Shown here piece by piece: positions 42,748-52,781 of a DNA stretch of 64,000 nt. The notes beneath the pieces are model-generated. The model saw only the letters and a program-made list of their open reading frames with translations, did no database searches and had not been told where the DNA came from. Location of the stretch: assembly GCF_025629245.1 (NCBI RefSeq), contig NZ_JANZXN010000005.1:124001-188000 (forward strand), given 5' to 3'. This DNA is from Natronobiforma cellulositropha (GTDB taxonomy: Archaea; Halobacteriota; Halobacteria; Halobacteriales; Natrialbaceae). Within the stretch, counting starts at the first letter, position 1. Each line of letters opens with the position of its first letter. A program made the translations under genes and the position numbers.

Positions 42748-44792
42748 CGGCGGTCCCTCCGGAGGACCAGCGTGCCGTCGGTGTGAACCGTCATCTGCCA
42801 GTCGGGTGGCACGAGCGTCGTCGCCTCGCGGCCTTCGATCACCGCTGGGCCGTCGACGCGCGCGTCGACCGGCAGTCGGGGCCGCTCGTAGACGGGGGCG
42901 TCGCGTTCGGTGCCGTCGACGTGAATCGGACGCGTGGTGCGTCTTGCCGACTCGAGGTCGTCGCCGCCGTCGTAGCGGAGGGAGACGGCGTCGCGCTCGA
43001 CGACGGCGCTCGCGCGCAACGTGACGAGGTCGATCCGTTCCTCGCGCCGGTAGCCGTAGGCGCGCTCGTGGGCCTCGTGAAAGCGCGCTTCGACGGCCGC
43101 GCGGTCGATCGGATCGCCGACGGGAACCGCGAGTTCGAAACTCTGGCCCCGGTAGCGACAGTCGACGCGGCGCTCGAGCGTCGCCTGGTCGGGCGCTCGC
43201 ACGTCAGCGAGCGCATCTGACTCGAGATCGGTAAACAGTGTCTCGAGCGTCTCGAGGTCGGCGTCGGCGAGCGAGACGCGGTGGGTGCGGGCGGCGTCGG
43301 CACGCTCGTCGGCGACGAGTAAGCCGAACGCGGAGAGGACGCCCGCCGGGAGCGGAACGACGACCGTCTCCATCTCGAGGCGGTCGGCGAGCGCGGCGGC
43401 GTGGACCGGCCCCGCACCACCGAAGGCGACCAGGCCAAACCGGCGCGGGTCGTGGCCGCGTTCGACGGTGACGGCCCGGATCGCCCGCTCCATCGTCGCG
43501 TTCGCGACGCGGTAGACGCCCGCGGCGGCCTCGAGCGCCGACTCGAGCGCCGCCTCGGCCGCCAGCGCCGAGAGGACGGCCCGCGCGCGGTCTGGCTCGA
43601 GCGAGAGCGTCCCCCCGAGGGCGGTGTCACTCCCGAGATAGCCGAGGGCGAGCGTCGCGTCCGTCACGGTGGGTTCGTCCCCGCCGCGGCCGTAACAGGC
43701 GGGCCCGGGGTCGGCACCGGCCGAGCGCGGGCCGACGCGCAACGCGCCGCCCTCGTCGACCCAGGCGACGCTCCCGCCGCCGGAGCCGACCGTCTCGAGG
43801 TCGACCATCGGGAGGCCGAGCGGGAGGCCGTCGACGACGGCGTCGGTCGTCCGCGCGACATCGCCGTCGGTGACGAGACTCACGTCGCTCGAGGTGCCGC
43901 CCATGTCGAAGGTGACGAGGCCGTCGAGGTCGCGCTCGTCGGCGACGGCCGAGGCGGTCCGACTCGCACCGACGACGCCCGCGGCGGGCCCCGAGAGCAG
44001 CGTCGTCGCCGCTCGCTCGCGGACCGTCTCGGCGGCGGCGATGCCGCCGTTCGAGCCCATCACGTGCGGCGGCGGCACCTCGAGCGGGACGAGCCGGTCG
44101 ATCAGACGGCCGAGGTAGGCGTCGATCGTCGGCCGGACGAAAGCGTCGACGGCCGTCGTCGAGGTGCGCTCGAACTCCCGGAACTCGGGAAGGACCTCGT
44201 GAGAGGCGGAAACCGGCACGGAGAGACGCTCGCGCAACGCGTCGGCGAGGCGAGCCTCGTTCTCGGGGGTGGCGTAGGCGTGGAGCAACGAGACGGCGAC
44301 GCTCTCGGCCCCCAGCGCCTCGACCTCGTCGGCGAGGCGAGCGCACGCCTCGTCGGTGACCGGCCGCTCGACGCCGTCTTCGCTCGCTCGCTCGTCGATC
44401 TCGAGGCGGCGGCGGCGCGGAACCAGCGGCTCCGGCCGGGTGGCCGTCACGTCGTAGAGCGACGGGCGCGTCTGGCGACCGATCTCGAGGACGTCGCGAA
44501 AGCCCGCCGTCGTCACGAGGGCGGTCTTCGCGCCCGAGCGCTCGAGCAGGGCGTTGATCGAGACGGTCGTCGCGTGGGTGAACTCCTCGACCGCGTCCGG
44601 TTCGAGTCCCGCTCGCTCGGTCGCGGCCTCGATACCGGCGAGTACGCCCTCGCTCTGGTCGGCCGTCGTCGGAACCTTGGCGGTCACGAGGTCGCCCGTC
44701 GGCGTCGTCAGGGTGACGTCGGTGAACGTCCCACCGACGTCGACGCCGAGACGAACGGGGGCGTGGGTGTCGGTCGCCTCGTCTCCAGTCAT
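42744..44792 (-). CDS. hyuA: Hydantoinase A / oxoprolinase family subunit
   Basis: 682 residues, ASKHA-fold ATP-binding subunit: RLGVDVGGTFTDVTLTTPTG at the N-terminus, VTFDMGGTSSDVSLVTDGDV near the middle, and LVAFGGAGPVHAAALADRLE. Start at 44792 (MTGDEATD), an upstream Met being less likely. It is first of the two-gene hyuAB operon. Confidence 0.92.
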   Translation of the reverse strand: MTGDEATDTHAPVRLGVDVGGTFTDVTLTTPTGDLVTAKVPTTADQSEGVLAGIEAATERAGLEPDAVEEFTHATTVSINALLERSGAKTALVTTAGFRDVLEIGRQTRPSLYDVTATRPEPLVPRRRRLEIDERASEDGVERPVTDEACARLADEVEALGAESVAVSLLHAYATPENEARLADALRERLSVPVSASHEVLPEFREFERTSTTAVDAFVRPTIDAYLGRLIDRLVPLEVPPPHVMGSNGGIAAAETVRERAATTLLSGPAAGVVGASRTASAVADERDLDGLVTFDMGGTSSDVSLVTDGDVARTTDAVVDGLPLGLPMVDLETVGSGGGSVAWVDEGGALRVGPRSAGADPGPACYGRGGDEPTVTDATLALGYLGSDTALGGTLSLEPDRARAVLSALAAEAALESALEAAAGVYRVANATMERAIRAVTVERGHDPRRFGLVAFGGAGPVHAAALADRLEMETVVVPLPAGVLSAFGLLVADERADAARTHRVSLADADLETLETLFTDLESDALADVRAPDQATLERRVDCRYRGQSFELAVPVGDPIDRAAVEARFHEAHERAYGYRREERIDLVTLRASAVVERDAVSLRYDGGDDLESARRTTRPIHVDGTERDAPVYERPRLPVDARVDGPAVIEGREATTLVPPDWQMTVHTDGTLVLRRDRR

Positions 44793-45189
44793 GTAATCGT
44801 GCGTAGCGAGCGCGCTCTCGAGCAAAAGGATTGTCGACTGGCGATATTGCAGGCAGGCGGGCAGGCGGGGCGGTGTGGCTGGTAGCAAGCAGAAGCCTCA
44901 CCCTTTAGACTAGTCGCCGATTCAACGCGGTCGGCCGTACGATGCTGGTCAACCGAGCGTCTTGGATTGTGGTGCTCCGACGGCCTATGCGAACACTAAA
45001 ATACCACTACCAGCCCCGCTGCGTGGCGAACGGATCCGTTTCGGTGACCGCTCGTCCGTGACGGACTCGACCGTCTCTGGGTCGTGGGGCTTCGTGTGAT
45101 CGTGAGGCACTTCCAGTCGAACGTCCGACCCTATCCCGACCCACGCTCGCCAAAACGGACGCGGGCCGTCTCCACGCGCGGGGCAGCGA
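44793..45189. other. Intergenic region with IS200/IS605-like right-end fragment
   Basis: About 400 bp without a supported gene. At 44889-44907 is GCAGAAGCCTCACCCTTTA, which resembles the start of the right-end hairpin of IS200/IS605 (tnpB) elements, but the matching second arm is missing. A related fragment lies at 51892-51917, beyond the giant surface-protein gene. Confidence 0.3.
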
Positions 45190-48100
45190 TCACCGGAGCC
45201 GAGCCACGACGACCACCGAAGCGAGCGCGAGGAGTGCGACCATCGCGCCGAATCCTGGCAGCCCATCGTCGTCCGCCCCATCGTCTGACGGATCCGGCTC
45301 GTCCGGCACCGTCCCGGCGTCGGTACTGTCTTCGACAATCGCCGTTCCCGCGTCGATCCCGTCGACGGCGAGCGTGTACTCACCGGCCGTCTCGAATGTG
45401 TGGCTTATCGACACTTCGGTTTCGGCACCCGGTTCGACCGACACGGACTCCGTCGCTTCGACCACGTCGTCGACCTCGAGACCGACTTCGTAGTTTCCGG
45501 TCGCGCCGCCGTCGTTTCGGACCGTCGCCTCGACCGTCACCGATTCGCCGACCGACAACCCCGTTTGCGACACCGAGTGGTCGACGACGGCGAGGTCGGA
45601 CTGGTGACCGACGAGCGCGAACGCCGAGAAATGGGGCGTCTGTGCGCTGTAGTACGCGTCAGATTGCCGCTCGTGCGCATCCGTTTCGTCCCAGGAGCTA
45701 CCCGGGAACAGGTCCGACGGCTCCTCAGCGCCCTCCCAGGAGCTACCCGGGAACAGATCCGACGGCTCCTCGGCGTCCTCCCAGGTGCTTCCCGGGAACA
45801 GGTCGTTCAGGTCCTGCGAGTCCCAGGAGCTGCCCGGGAAGAGATCCGACGGCTCCTCGGCGTCCTCCCAGGAGCTACCCGGGAAGAGATCCGACGGCTC
45901 ATCCGCCTCTTCCCAGGTGCTTCCCGGGAACAGGTCGTTCAGGTCCTGCGAGTCCCAGGAGCTACCAGGGAAGAGATCCGACGGCTCCTCGGCGTCCTCC
46001 CAGGTGCTTCCCGGGAACAGGTCGTTCAGGTCCTGCGAATCCCAGGAGCTGCCCGGGAACTGGTCGTCCAGATCAGTGTTGCGTTCGGTCCACTCGCCGT
46101 CGACCAGGTGGTACAGCGTTACGTCCCCCGCATCGAGGTCGTGCGTAGCCAGTTCGTCGCCCGAAACGTGAAACTCGAGCGTTGCGGCATCGATCTCGTC
46201 AGCCTCGAGGCTGGCGTCGATCTCCATTGTGAGCAGTTCCGCCGGTTCGTTCGGTAACTGGTTGGCGTCCGCGGGGGTCCCGTCAGTCGTCTGGATCGTC
46301 ACGTCGAAGTCGGCGTCGTCGACCGTCGTGAGGGTCACCGTCGAGAGTGTCGCCTCGTCTCCGAGTTCGTCACCGAACGGAATCGACGTCGGCTCGGTCG
46401 CCTCCGCAGCGGTGACCACTGCGGTCACCCCGCCGTCGCTCTCGTCGACGGAAACCTCCGTCTCTGGATCAGGGTCGGACGGTGGCGGAGACGGTGATGG
46501 TGACGGTGACGGGCCGGACGGCGGCGACCCCGTCGACGGTTCGATGACGGAGACGGTTCCCGCCTCGACACCGTCGACGGTCACGTCGTAGTCGCCCGTG
46601 TCGTCGAACGCGTGCGTGAACCCGATCGTCTCGGTCTCGCCGGGGTCGGCCGCGACCGTCCCGTTCGTCACGGCCGTCCCGTCGATCTCGAGGGCGGCCG
46701 TCAGGTTCCCGGCCGCCGCGCCGGCGTTCTCGACCTCGGCAGTGATCGTTACCTCCTCGCCTTCGTCGACCTCGTCATCGCTCAGGGAGACGTCGGTGAT
46801 CGACAGGACGGCAACCGGCGTCAGCTCGACTGTCACGTCCGTGTTCTCACCACCCTCGATCTCGACGTCCGCGGTCGTATTCGTCTCGTATCCCGGTGTC
46901 GAAACGTCGACCTCGTAGGTCCCGATGTCCAGTCCGACCTCCAGCGTGTGCCCGTCTTCGCTCGTCACACCGTGGCGGACTGTCTCGGTACCGTCGCGGA
47001 TCTCGAACGTCGCTTCGGTCCCGTCCCCGCTCACTGCGTCGGTCACGGAGAGGACGACTCCACCGGTCGTGTAGACGGCCGTCACGGTATTGGCGTCGAC
47101 CCCGTCGACCGTCACATCGAAGACGCCTCCCTCGTCGAAGGCGTGCGTGAATTCGACTTCCATCGAACCGTTCGCGGCCACCTCGACGGTCTCGGTCGCC
47201 ACGGCCGTGCCATTGACCCCGAGCGTGGTGACGTGACTCCCCGTTTCCACACCCGAATTCTCGACGGTCGCGGTGATCGTCACGTCCTCGCCCACTGCGG
47301 CTTCGTCGGTACTCACCGAGGCGTCTGTCACCTCGAGGGCCGGGTCGTCGACGGTGACGGTCCCGGCGGCCACCCCGTCGACGGTCACGTCGAAGAGGCC
47401 GCCATCGTCGAAGCCGTGCGTGAACGCCACGGTCGCCGTGGTGTTCGCGTCGACCGACACCGTCTCGTTCGCGACGGGTGCCCCGTCGATTTCGAGGGTC
47501 GCCTCGTAGGTCTCGGCCGACTCGAAGCTGTTCTCGACGGTGGCGGTGATCCGCACGTTCTCACCCACCGCGACCTCGTCGTCGCTCAAGCTGGCATCGA
47601 CGACAGACAGCTCTGGTAGCGGCGTCAGGTCCACGTACAGGTTGGTGTCCTCGTCCGGCTCGATCTCGACGGCCTCGACCGTCTTCGGCTCGTAGCCCGG
47701 TGCGGAGAGGTCGACGTCGTACGTACCGACGGGTACCGAAGCCAAGAACGTCGCTCCGTTATCGTCCGTCTCACCATCCTCGATGAGGGTGTCGCCGTCC
47801 CAGATCTCGTAGGCCATCTCGATCCCATCCCCGGTGTCTTCGTCCGTCACCTGAATCACGAGCCCACCCGTCGGTTCGGTGACGGAGACGGTTCCCGCCT
47901 CGACGCCGTCGACGGTCACGTCGTACGCGCCAGCGGTGTCGAAGGCGTGGGTGAACGAGACCGATTCGGTCTCCCCGGCGTCGACCGATACTGTCTCGGT
48001 CGCCACGCCCGAGCCGTCGATCTCGAGGGCGGCGGTGTACTCGCCGGCTGCGTCCCCGGCGTTCTCGACGTCGGCGGTGATCGTCACGTCGTCTCCTTCG

Positions 48101-51100
48101 ACGACGTCGGTCTCGCTCACCGATGCGTCGACGAGCGAGAGGTCCGCTTCGGGCTCGTCACCCGGCTCGTCGTCGTCCGGTTCCGAGGTGAGCCACGGGT
48201 CGAACAGCACGTTCTCGCCCACGTCGTCGCCGGATCCGTCCGCGCTGGTGCCGGTCACGGGATCTTCGACGCCGCCGCTCGGACCGCTCGCGTCGCCCCA
48301 CCAGTTGTTCGTCGCGTTCAGAGAGTGCGCCGGATCGGTCACGGCGTACTCCACTGCCAGCCCGGTCGTCGACTCGAAGCTGTTCTCGACGATCGCGACC
48401 TCGTCCGCCTCAGCGTCGACGGTCACCCCGCCGTCGTTACTCACGAAGTCGTTGCCTCGAACCTCGATGGCCACACCGACCAGGTCGTTGAACCACCGCT
48501 GCTCGCTGAGTTCGATCGCCTGCTGATTCGACTCGAACACGTTGTCGGCGATCACGCTGCTAGAGGACAGTTCGCCGTTGAGGCCCGCGCTGGACCACCA
48601 GCGATCGTGGCCCGAGATCGTGCTGTTCCGGAGCTCGAACCCGGACGTCCAGTCGAGGTCAATACCGTTGCCGTCGCTGTTCGTAATCTCGGAGTACTCG
48701 ACGACGAGACCTGCCGAGTCGTCGTCCACGATCCCGACGCCGTTGGCGTCGAGGACGGTCTCGCGAATCGTCACGTCCTCGGCGTCGTCCAGACTGATCC
48801 CGGCGTCGCCGTTTCGCTCGATGTCGTTGCCGGTGATCGTCACGCCCTCGGTGCCGTCGAAAAAGACGCCTGCACCGCTGTTGTCGCTGATGGTGTTGTT
48901 CGCGAGCGTGCCGATGCCACCCTCGCGAGTACCGTCGTCGGTGACACCATCCCCGGTGTTGTCCCTGATCACGTTTCCGGCGACGATCATATTCGTCGGT
49001 CCGGAGGTGCCAGCCCCGCTGGTATCCAGGCCGATCTCGTTCGACTCGATCTGGTTGTCGAGTATCTCGGCGTCGACCGATCTCGATACCGCCAGTCCGG
49101 CGGCGCCGTTGCCCGTCAGTGAATTGTCCGAGACGACGGAACCGTCGGCGTCGTTCACTCGAAGCGCGGCCCACGTCGACCCGGCGTCCGCGGTGGCGCC
49201 GGTCACGCTGTTGTTCGCCACCGTCGCGTTCGTCGCGTCGTCGACGAAGATCCCGTACCGGTCGAGGTCGGAGACGTCGTTGCCGGAGACGACCGCCTCC
49301 GGGCCGTCGGAGACGGCCACTCCCTGGACGGCCCCGTCGACCGTGGTGTTCGTCACCACCGGTGCGTCCGTCCCGTCCACGTAGATCGCGTTATCGCCAG
49401 CGTCGAGGACCTCGCCGCCGCGGATTTCGACCGCGGTTCCCTCCTCGACGAGGATGCCGAAGCCCTCCTCGGTGGCTCGATCACCGACCGACGTGATCGA
49501 GGCGCCGTCGATCACGGTGCCGGTCGAGTGCCGGAGGGCGATGCCGACGTCGGTCCCGCTGATCGACACGCCGTCGATCGTCGACTCGTCGAGGAACTCC
49601 GCACGCAAGCCCTCCTCGGCGTCGCCGGTGATCGTGAGCCCCTCGACTGTTGCGTCGCCGCTCGCGGCGACCAACACGCCGAATGGAGCCGGTGCGGTGT
49701 CGTACTCGCCGCCTGCGAGTTCGAGGCCGTCGGCGTCGACGACGATCACCTGATTCGCGTCGGCGGGAACGGTCGGGTCGGCGTCGCCTCGCACGTAGTA
49801 CAGCGGGCTTCCGTCGTCGAACTCGTTGTCCGCGACGTCGTGCAGGTAGTGAGTGGACTCCTCGGCAGCGATGTCGAGACCGGTTTCGAACGTGTTCTCC
49901 TCGAGTACCACCTCGCTCGAACGGTCGAGCAGCACGTCGAGGGCGTGCCCGGAGAGGGAGTTGTTCCGGACTACGACGTCCGGCGTCACCTCGACGACGA
50001 TGCCGGTGTCGTCGTTGTTCGAGAGGACGTTGTCCTCGACGGTGATGGCCTCGGGGGAACCGCGCCAGTCGTCACCGATGTGGATCGCCGCGACGCCGTC
50101 GAAGCTCTCGTGCCCGTTGTCGACGATCGTGTTCCCCCTGATCGTCGACTCGGCTGCGTGTTCGAGCAGGCGGAAGCCCTCCAGCCCGTTGTTCGCGACG
50201 TAGTTGCCCTCGTACGTGACGTTGACGCCGTAGGTATCGATGATCCCCTCCTCGGCGTTGTTCGTAATGTCGTTCTCGAGGAGGTGCGGACCGACCTCGC
50301 TGTCCGAACTGCCCAGGTCGTCGTACCGGACGCCGGCCCCGGCGTTGTCGCTGACGTCGTTGTGCCTGATCGTGACCCCCGAGACGCCGTCGTTGTCTCG
50401 GATCTCGATCCCGTCGCCACCGTCGACGAACGAGTTGTTCGCGACGACCGTCCCCTCGTTCGTGCCGAAGACGTCGAGTCCCGCACCCGAGCTGTCGGTG
50501 ACGGTGTTGTGGTGTATCGTCGAGCCGTCGGTGCGAGTGAGTTCGATTCCGTAGGCGTTTCCGGCGAACTCGTTGTCGACGACCTCCGAGTCGTCGCTAC
50601 CGAGCCTGAGGCCAAGTCCCGAGTCGGTCACCGAGTTGTTCCCGATGAACGCGTCGTCGGAACCGCCGGTGACGACGAGTCCGGGGTTGGTGACGTTCGA
50701 GACGGTGTTATCGACGATCTCCGCGCCGGTCGACTGTCGGTAGAGCCGGATCCCGTTCGTGTAGTCGTCGACCGTGTTGTTCCGCACGGTCGCGTCTCTC
50801 GACCCTTCGTCCGTCGTGATGTCCCCGTGTGTCCCCTCGCCGATCATCATCGCCGTCCCGCTCTCGACCCCTTCGAACGTGTTGTTCTCGATCAGCGGGT
50901 GGTCCGCGGAGTAGGCGGTCTCGATTCCCATCCCGCCGCCGACGAACCGGTTGTCCGCGATCGTCGCGTGATCCGCCGAATCGAGGACCACACCAGCAGC
51001 GGAGGAACTCTGCCCGATGTTGGTGAGCTCGTTGTCCCGTATCTCCGTGTAGTCTCCCGACGAGCCGATTCCGTGGAGGGACACGTCGTCGATCGTGTTG

Positions 51101-51798
51101 TTCCTGACGGTCCCCAGGTCCGAATCGAGTAGATACATTCCGTACGTCGTCCCTTCGACGTGGTTCTCCTCGAGAGTCGCTTCGTGGGAGTGCGAGAGGT
51201 GGATCGCCCGGTCCTCGGTCACGTCCTCGCTCGTCCCGGTGACGTCGGTGATCGTCGCTCCTCGCGTGATGTGGAACCGTACCCCTCGGTGCCACTCTTC
51301 GACGGTCACGTTCCTGACGGTCACGCCCGTGAGTTCTGACGCGTCGTCGTATCCGGCGTCAACGGAGCGATTCTGAGCCTCGATGCCGACGAAATCGTCC
51401 ACATCCTGAACCGCGGTGCCGTCGATCGTGTACCCCTGTCCGTCCAGCGTGACCCCACTGGCGTTGATCGCAATGCAGGCGTTGTCCGAGTGCTCCTCCG
51501 GATCCAGCGCGAGGTCGCCTTCCTCGTCCGGCGCGAGATCACCGGCGAGGACGTACGCACCCGGTGTCGATATCTCCCGACAGGTCGTCACCTCCGTTGG
51601 TTCCTCGTCGAACGGTTCGACGTCATTCGCCGACAGGGTATCCGCCCCGGACGGGTGACCACCCTCGGAGAAGGCAAGTGCGCCGCCGGTACCGGCGAAC
51701 AGTATCACAATCGAAGCAAGAACCAGCCCGGCGAGAACGACCCCGATCGAACGAGCGTTCCATACTCGGGGTCGCCGATCTCGATAAACGATATCCAT
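45190..51798 (-). CDS. Giant PGF-CTERM surface protein with beta-helix and CARDB repeats
   Basis: 2202 residues. Signal anchor (~18-43); parallel beta-helix (NosD/CASH-like) to ~1180, with many short NNTI, NSF and NVF turns; five CARDB-like Ig domains (four at nt ~48140-46545, one at ~45590-45310) and two PEGA-like ones (nt ~47870-47610, ~47070-46815); a Pro/Ser linker (SPSPSPSPPPS); a PGF-pre-PGF domain; and a C-terminal PGF-CTERM signal (LPGFGAMVALLALASVV) for cleavage and lipid attachment by archaeosortase A. Nine FPGS(S/T)W repeats interrupt the PGF-pre-PGF domain. Start at 51798, with TATA-like ATATATAAT 21-30 nt upstream. Likely an adhesin or polysaccharide-binding surface protein. Confidence 0.9.
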   Translation of the reverse strand: MDIVYRDRRPRVWNARSIGVVLAGLVLASIVILFAGTGGALAFSEGGHPSGADTLSANDVEPFDEEPTEVTTCREISTPGAYVLAGDLAPDEEGDLALDPEEHSDNACIAINASGVTLDGQGYTIDGTAVQDVDDFVGIEAQNRSVDAGYDDASELTGVTVRNVTVEEWHRGVRFHITRGATITDVTGTSEDVTEDRAIHLSHSHEATLEENHVEGTTYGMYLLDSDLGTVRNNTIDDVSLHGIGSSGDYTEIRDNELTNIGQSSSAAGVVLDSADHATIADNRFVGGGMGIETAYSADHPLIENNTFEGVESGTAMMIGEGTHGDITTDEGSRDATVRNNTVDDYTNGIRLYRQSTGAEIVDNTVSNVTNPGLVVTGGSDDAFIGNNSVTDSGLGLRLGSDDSEVVDNEFAGNAYGIELTRTDGSTIHHNTVTDSSGAGLDVFGTNEGTVVANNSFVDGGDGIEIRDNDGVSGVTIRHNDVSDNAGAGVRYDDLGSSDSEVGPHLLENDITNNAEEGIIDTYGVNVTYEGNYVANNGLEGFRLLEHAAESTIRGNTIVDNGHESFDGVAAIHIGDDWRGSPEAITVEDNVLSNNDDTGIVVEVTPDVVVRNNSLSGHALDVLLDRSSEVVLEENTFETGLDIAAEESTHYLHDVADNEFDDGSPLYYVRGDADPTVPADANQVIVVDADGLELAGGEYDTAPAPFGVLVAASGDATVEGLTITGDAEEGLRAEFLDESTIDGVSISGTDVGIALRHSTGTVIDGASITSVGDRATEEGFGILVEEGTAVEIRGGEVLDAGDNAIYVDGTDAPVVTNTTVDGAVQGVAVSDGPEAVVSGNDVSDLDRYGIFVDDATNATVANNSVTGATADAGSTWAALRVNDADGSVVSDNSLTGNGAAGLAVSRSVDAEILDNQIESNEIGLDTSGAGTSGPTNMIVAGNVIRDNTGDGVTDDGTREGGIGTLANNTISDNSGAGVFFDGTEGVTITGNDIERNGDAGISLDDAEDVTIRETVLDANGVGIVDDDSAGLVVEYSEITNSDGNGIDLDWTSGFELRNSTISGHDRWWSSAGLNGELSSSSVIADNVFESNQQAIELSEQRWFNDLVGVAIEVRGNDFVSNDGGVTVDAEADEVAIVENSFESTTGLAVEYAVTDPAHSLNATNNWWGDASGPSGGVEDPVTGTSADGSGDDVGENVLFDPWLTSEPDDDEPGDEPEADLSLVDASVSETDVVEGDDVTITADVENAGDAAGEYTAALEIDGSGVATETVSVDAGETESVSFTHAFDTAGAYDVTVDGVEAGTVSVTEPTGGLVIQVTDEDTGDGIEMAYEIWDGDTLIEDGETDDNGATFLASVPVGTYDVDLSAPGYEPKTVEAVEIEPDEDTNLYVDLTPLPELSVVDASLSDDEVAVGENVRITATVENSFESAETYEATLEIDGAPVANETVSVDANTTATVAFTHGFDDGGLFDVTVDGVAAGTVTVDDPALEVTDASVSTDEAAVGEDVTITATVENSGVETGSHVTTLGVNGTAVATETVEVAANGSMEVEFTHAFDEGGVFDVTVDGVDANTVTAVYTTGGVVLSVTDAVSGDGTEATFEIRDGTETVRHGVTSEDGHTLEVGLDIGTYEVDVSTPGYETNTTADVEIEGGENTDVTVELTPVAVLSITDVSLSDDEVDEGEEVTITAEVENAGAAAGNLTAALEIDGTAVTNGTVAADPGETETIGFTHAFDDTGDYDVTVDGVEAGTVSVIEPSTGSPPSGPSPSPSPSPPPSDPDPETEVSVDESDGGVTAVVTAAEATEPTSIPFGDELGDEATLSTVTLTTVDDADFDVTIQTTDGTPADANQLPNEPAELLTMEIDASLEADEIDAATLEFHVSGDELATHDLDAGDVTLYHLVDGEWTERNTDLDDQFPGSSWDSQDLNDLFPGSTWEDAEEPSDLFPGSSWDSQDLNDLFPGSTWEEADEPSDLFPGSSWEDAEEPSDLFPGSSWDSQDLNDLFPGSTWEDAEEPSDLFPGSSWEGAEEPSDLFPGSSWDETDAHERQSDAYYSAQTPHFSAFALVGHQSDLAVVDHSVSQTGLSVGESVTVEATVRNDGGATGNYEVGLEVDDVVEATESVSVEPGAETEVSISHTFETAGEYTLAVDGIDAGTAIVEDSTDAGTVPDEPDPSDDGADDDGLPGFGAMVALLALASVVVVARLR
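45690..46075 (-). repeat. Nine coding FPGS(S/T)W repeats
   Basis: Units alternate between 42 and 45 bp, giving 14 or 15 residues, of two types: SDLFPGSSW followed by EDAEEP, and NDLFPGSTW preceded by DSQDL. DNA of the units is nearly identical, so the array probably changes length by slippage or recombination. Confidence 0.9.
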
Positions 51799-51891
51799 AT
51801 TTCCACTGTCTGTCACGAAATTATATATCTGAGGTAACTGTGGTGTAAGTACTAGGTGAGTTCGAAGTAACCTCCTTTTATGGGCGGTGGT

Positions 51892-51917
51892 GCAGAAGCC
51901 TCCACGAGGAGGATGTC
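51892..51917 (+). mobile_element. Possible IS200/IS605 right-end scar
   Basis: GCAGAAGCC is followed by the hairpin CCTCC-ACGA-GGAGG (51899-51912) and ATGTC, the order seen at right ends of tnpB-type elements. No tnpA or tnpB remains nearby. Short, so it could be chance. Confidence 0.28.
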
Positions 51918-51983
51918 GAGGCATGGGAGGACCACTCGAGTCAGCGCAAAACGCTCTTATCACTGAAGGTTGTACACTCGCGT

Positions 51984-52265
51984 ATGGCAGACAAGCCGAC
52001 CTCCGGTGAGATTCTCGGAATTCCGTACAACTTCGAACGACCGAGCATGGGACGGATGCTCTCTGCGTACTGGCAGCCCGGCGAAGGGATGCTCGTCGAG
52101 AAGCCCTTCGGTGTCGGCTACACGCTGAACCTGGCGAACTGGCGCTCGTGGATCGTCGTGCTCGTCGCCGGTGCGCTGCTCTGGCACCAACAGAGCGACG
52201 GAGAGAGCGAGCAGGCGGAGGCGGACGAACCGGTCGAGGTCATCGTCGACGACGGCGAGGACTGA
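51984..52265 (+). CDS. DUF5808 protein
   Basis: 93 residues with the DUF5808 pattern: MADKPTSGEILGIPYNFERP, then YWQPGEGMLVEKPFGVGYTL and one membrane segment (SWIVVLVAGALLWH), ending in an acidic tail. The family is widespread in haloarchaea and has no known role. TATA-like CTCTTATC ~28 nt upstream. Confidence 0.85.
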   Translation: MADKPTSGEILGIPYNFERPSMGRMLSAYWQPGEGMLVEKPFGVGYTLNLANWRSWIVVLVAGALLWHQQSDGESEQAEADEPVEVIVDDGED

Positions 52266-52445
52266 GCCGGGGACTCGGTTCTCGATAGGTACACCGATGG
52301 TGAGCGCCTGCTACCGGGGCACTGGGCGGCGGGCGGTAGGCGGTAGGCGGCGGGCGTCGTCCTCGAGTGGTAATCGCTACCCCACCACATTTTTAGCATT
52401 GAATATTAGATAAAATTTATAGTTGTCGAGTCCGTACACTCGAGT

Positions 52446-52703
52446 ATGGAGGGGGGACAGACGAACGCGGACGAGGTGGAGTTCATCGAAACGGGGCGAG
52501 ACCTCCTCGCCCACTACGCGGCCAGCGGCTACACGGTCGAGGACGTCGTCGTCGAGCATCCGGTCATGGGGGACCGGCCGAAACGGGCGGAAGTGACCGT
52601 CGAGTTGACGCTCACGGAACCGGTCTCGTCGGTACTCGACCGGATGGAACACGGGGGCGTCGCCGAGAACAGGCGGCAGAGAGACCACGACGCCGACGCG
52701 TGA
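52446..52703 (+). CDS. Hypothetical protein, 85 residues
   Basis: Soluble, Glu/Val-rich (EFIETGRDLLAHYAASGYTV, then EVTVELTLTEPVSSVLDRME). No domain recognised. A good TATA-like AATTTATAG (52415-52423) lies 23-31 nt before the ATG, which supports expression as a leaderless message. Preceded by short GC-rich repeats (GGCGGTAGGCGGTAGGCGG). Confidence 0.6.
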   Translation: MEGGQTNADEVEFIETGRDLLAHYAASGYTVEDVVVEHPVMGDRPKRAEVTVELTLTEPVSSVLDRMEHGGVAENRRQRDHDADA

Positions 52704-52781
52704 GCCGGCGGTGGCGCCGTCGCTCGTCCGTGAACGCGGTGATCCGAAGTCCATTTAGCGAGCGCGCCCGCCACCTCGCAC

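Noticed and set aside
43401-44885. Long plus-strand open frame opposite hyuA
   Set aside because: Antisense shadow of a high-GC gene with strong third-position bias; no promoter or start signal and no family resemblance.
45690-46075. Regular 42-45 bp repeats that could suggest a CRISPR array
   Set aside because: The units are in frame, encode a constant peptide motif and have no unique spacers.
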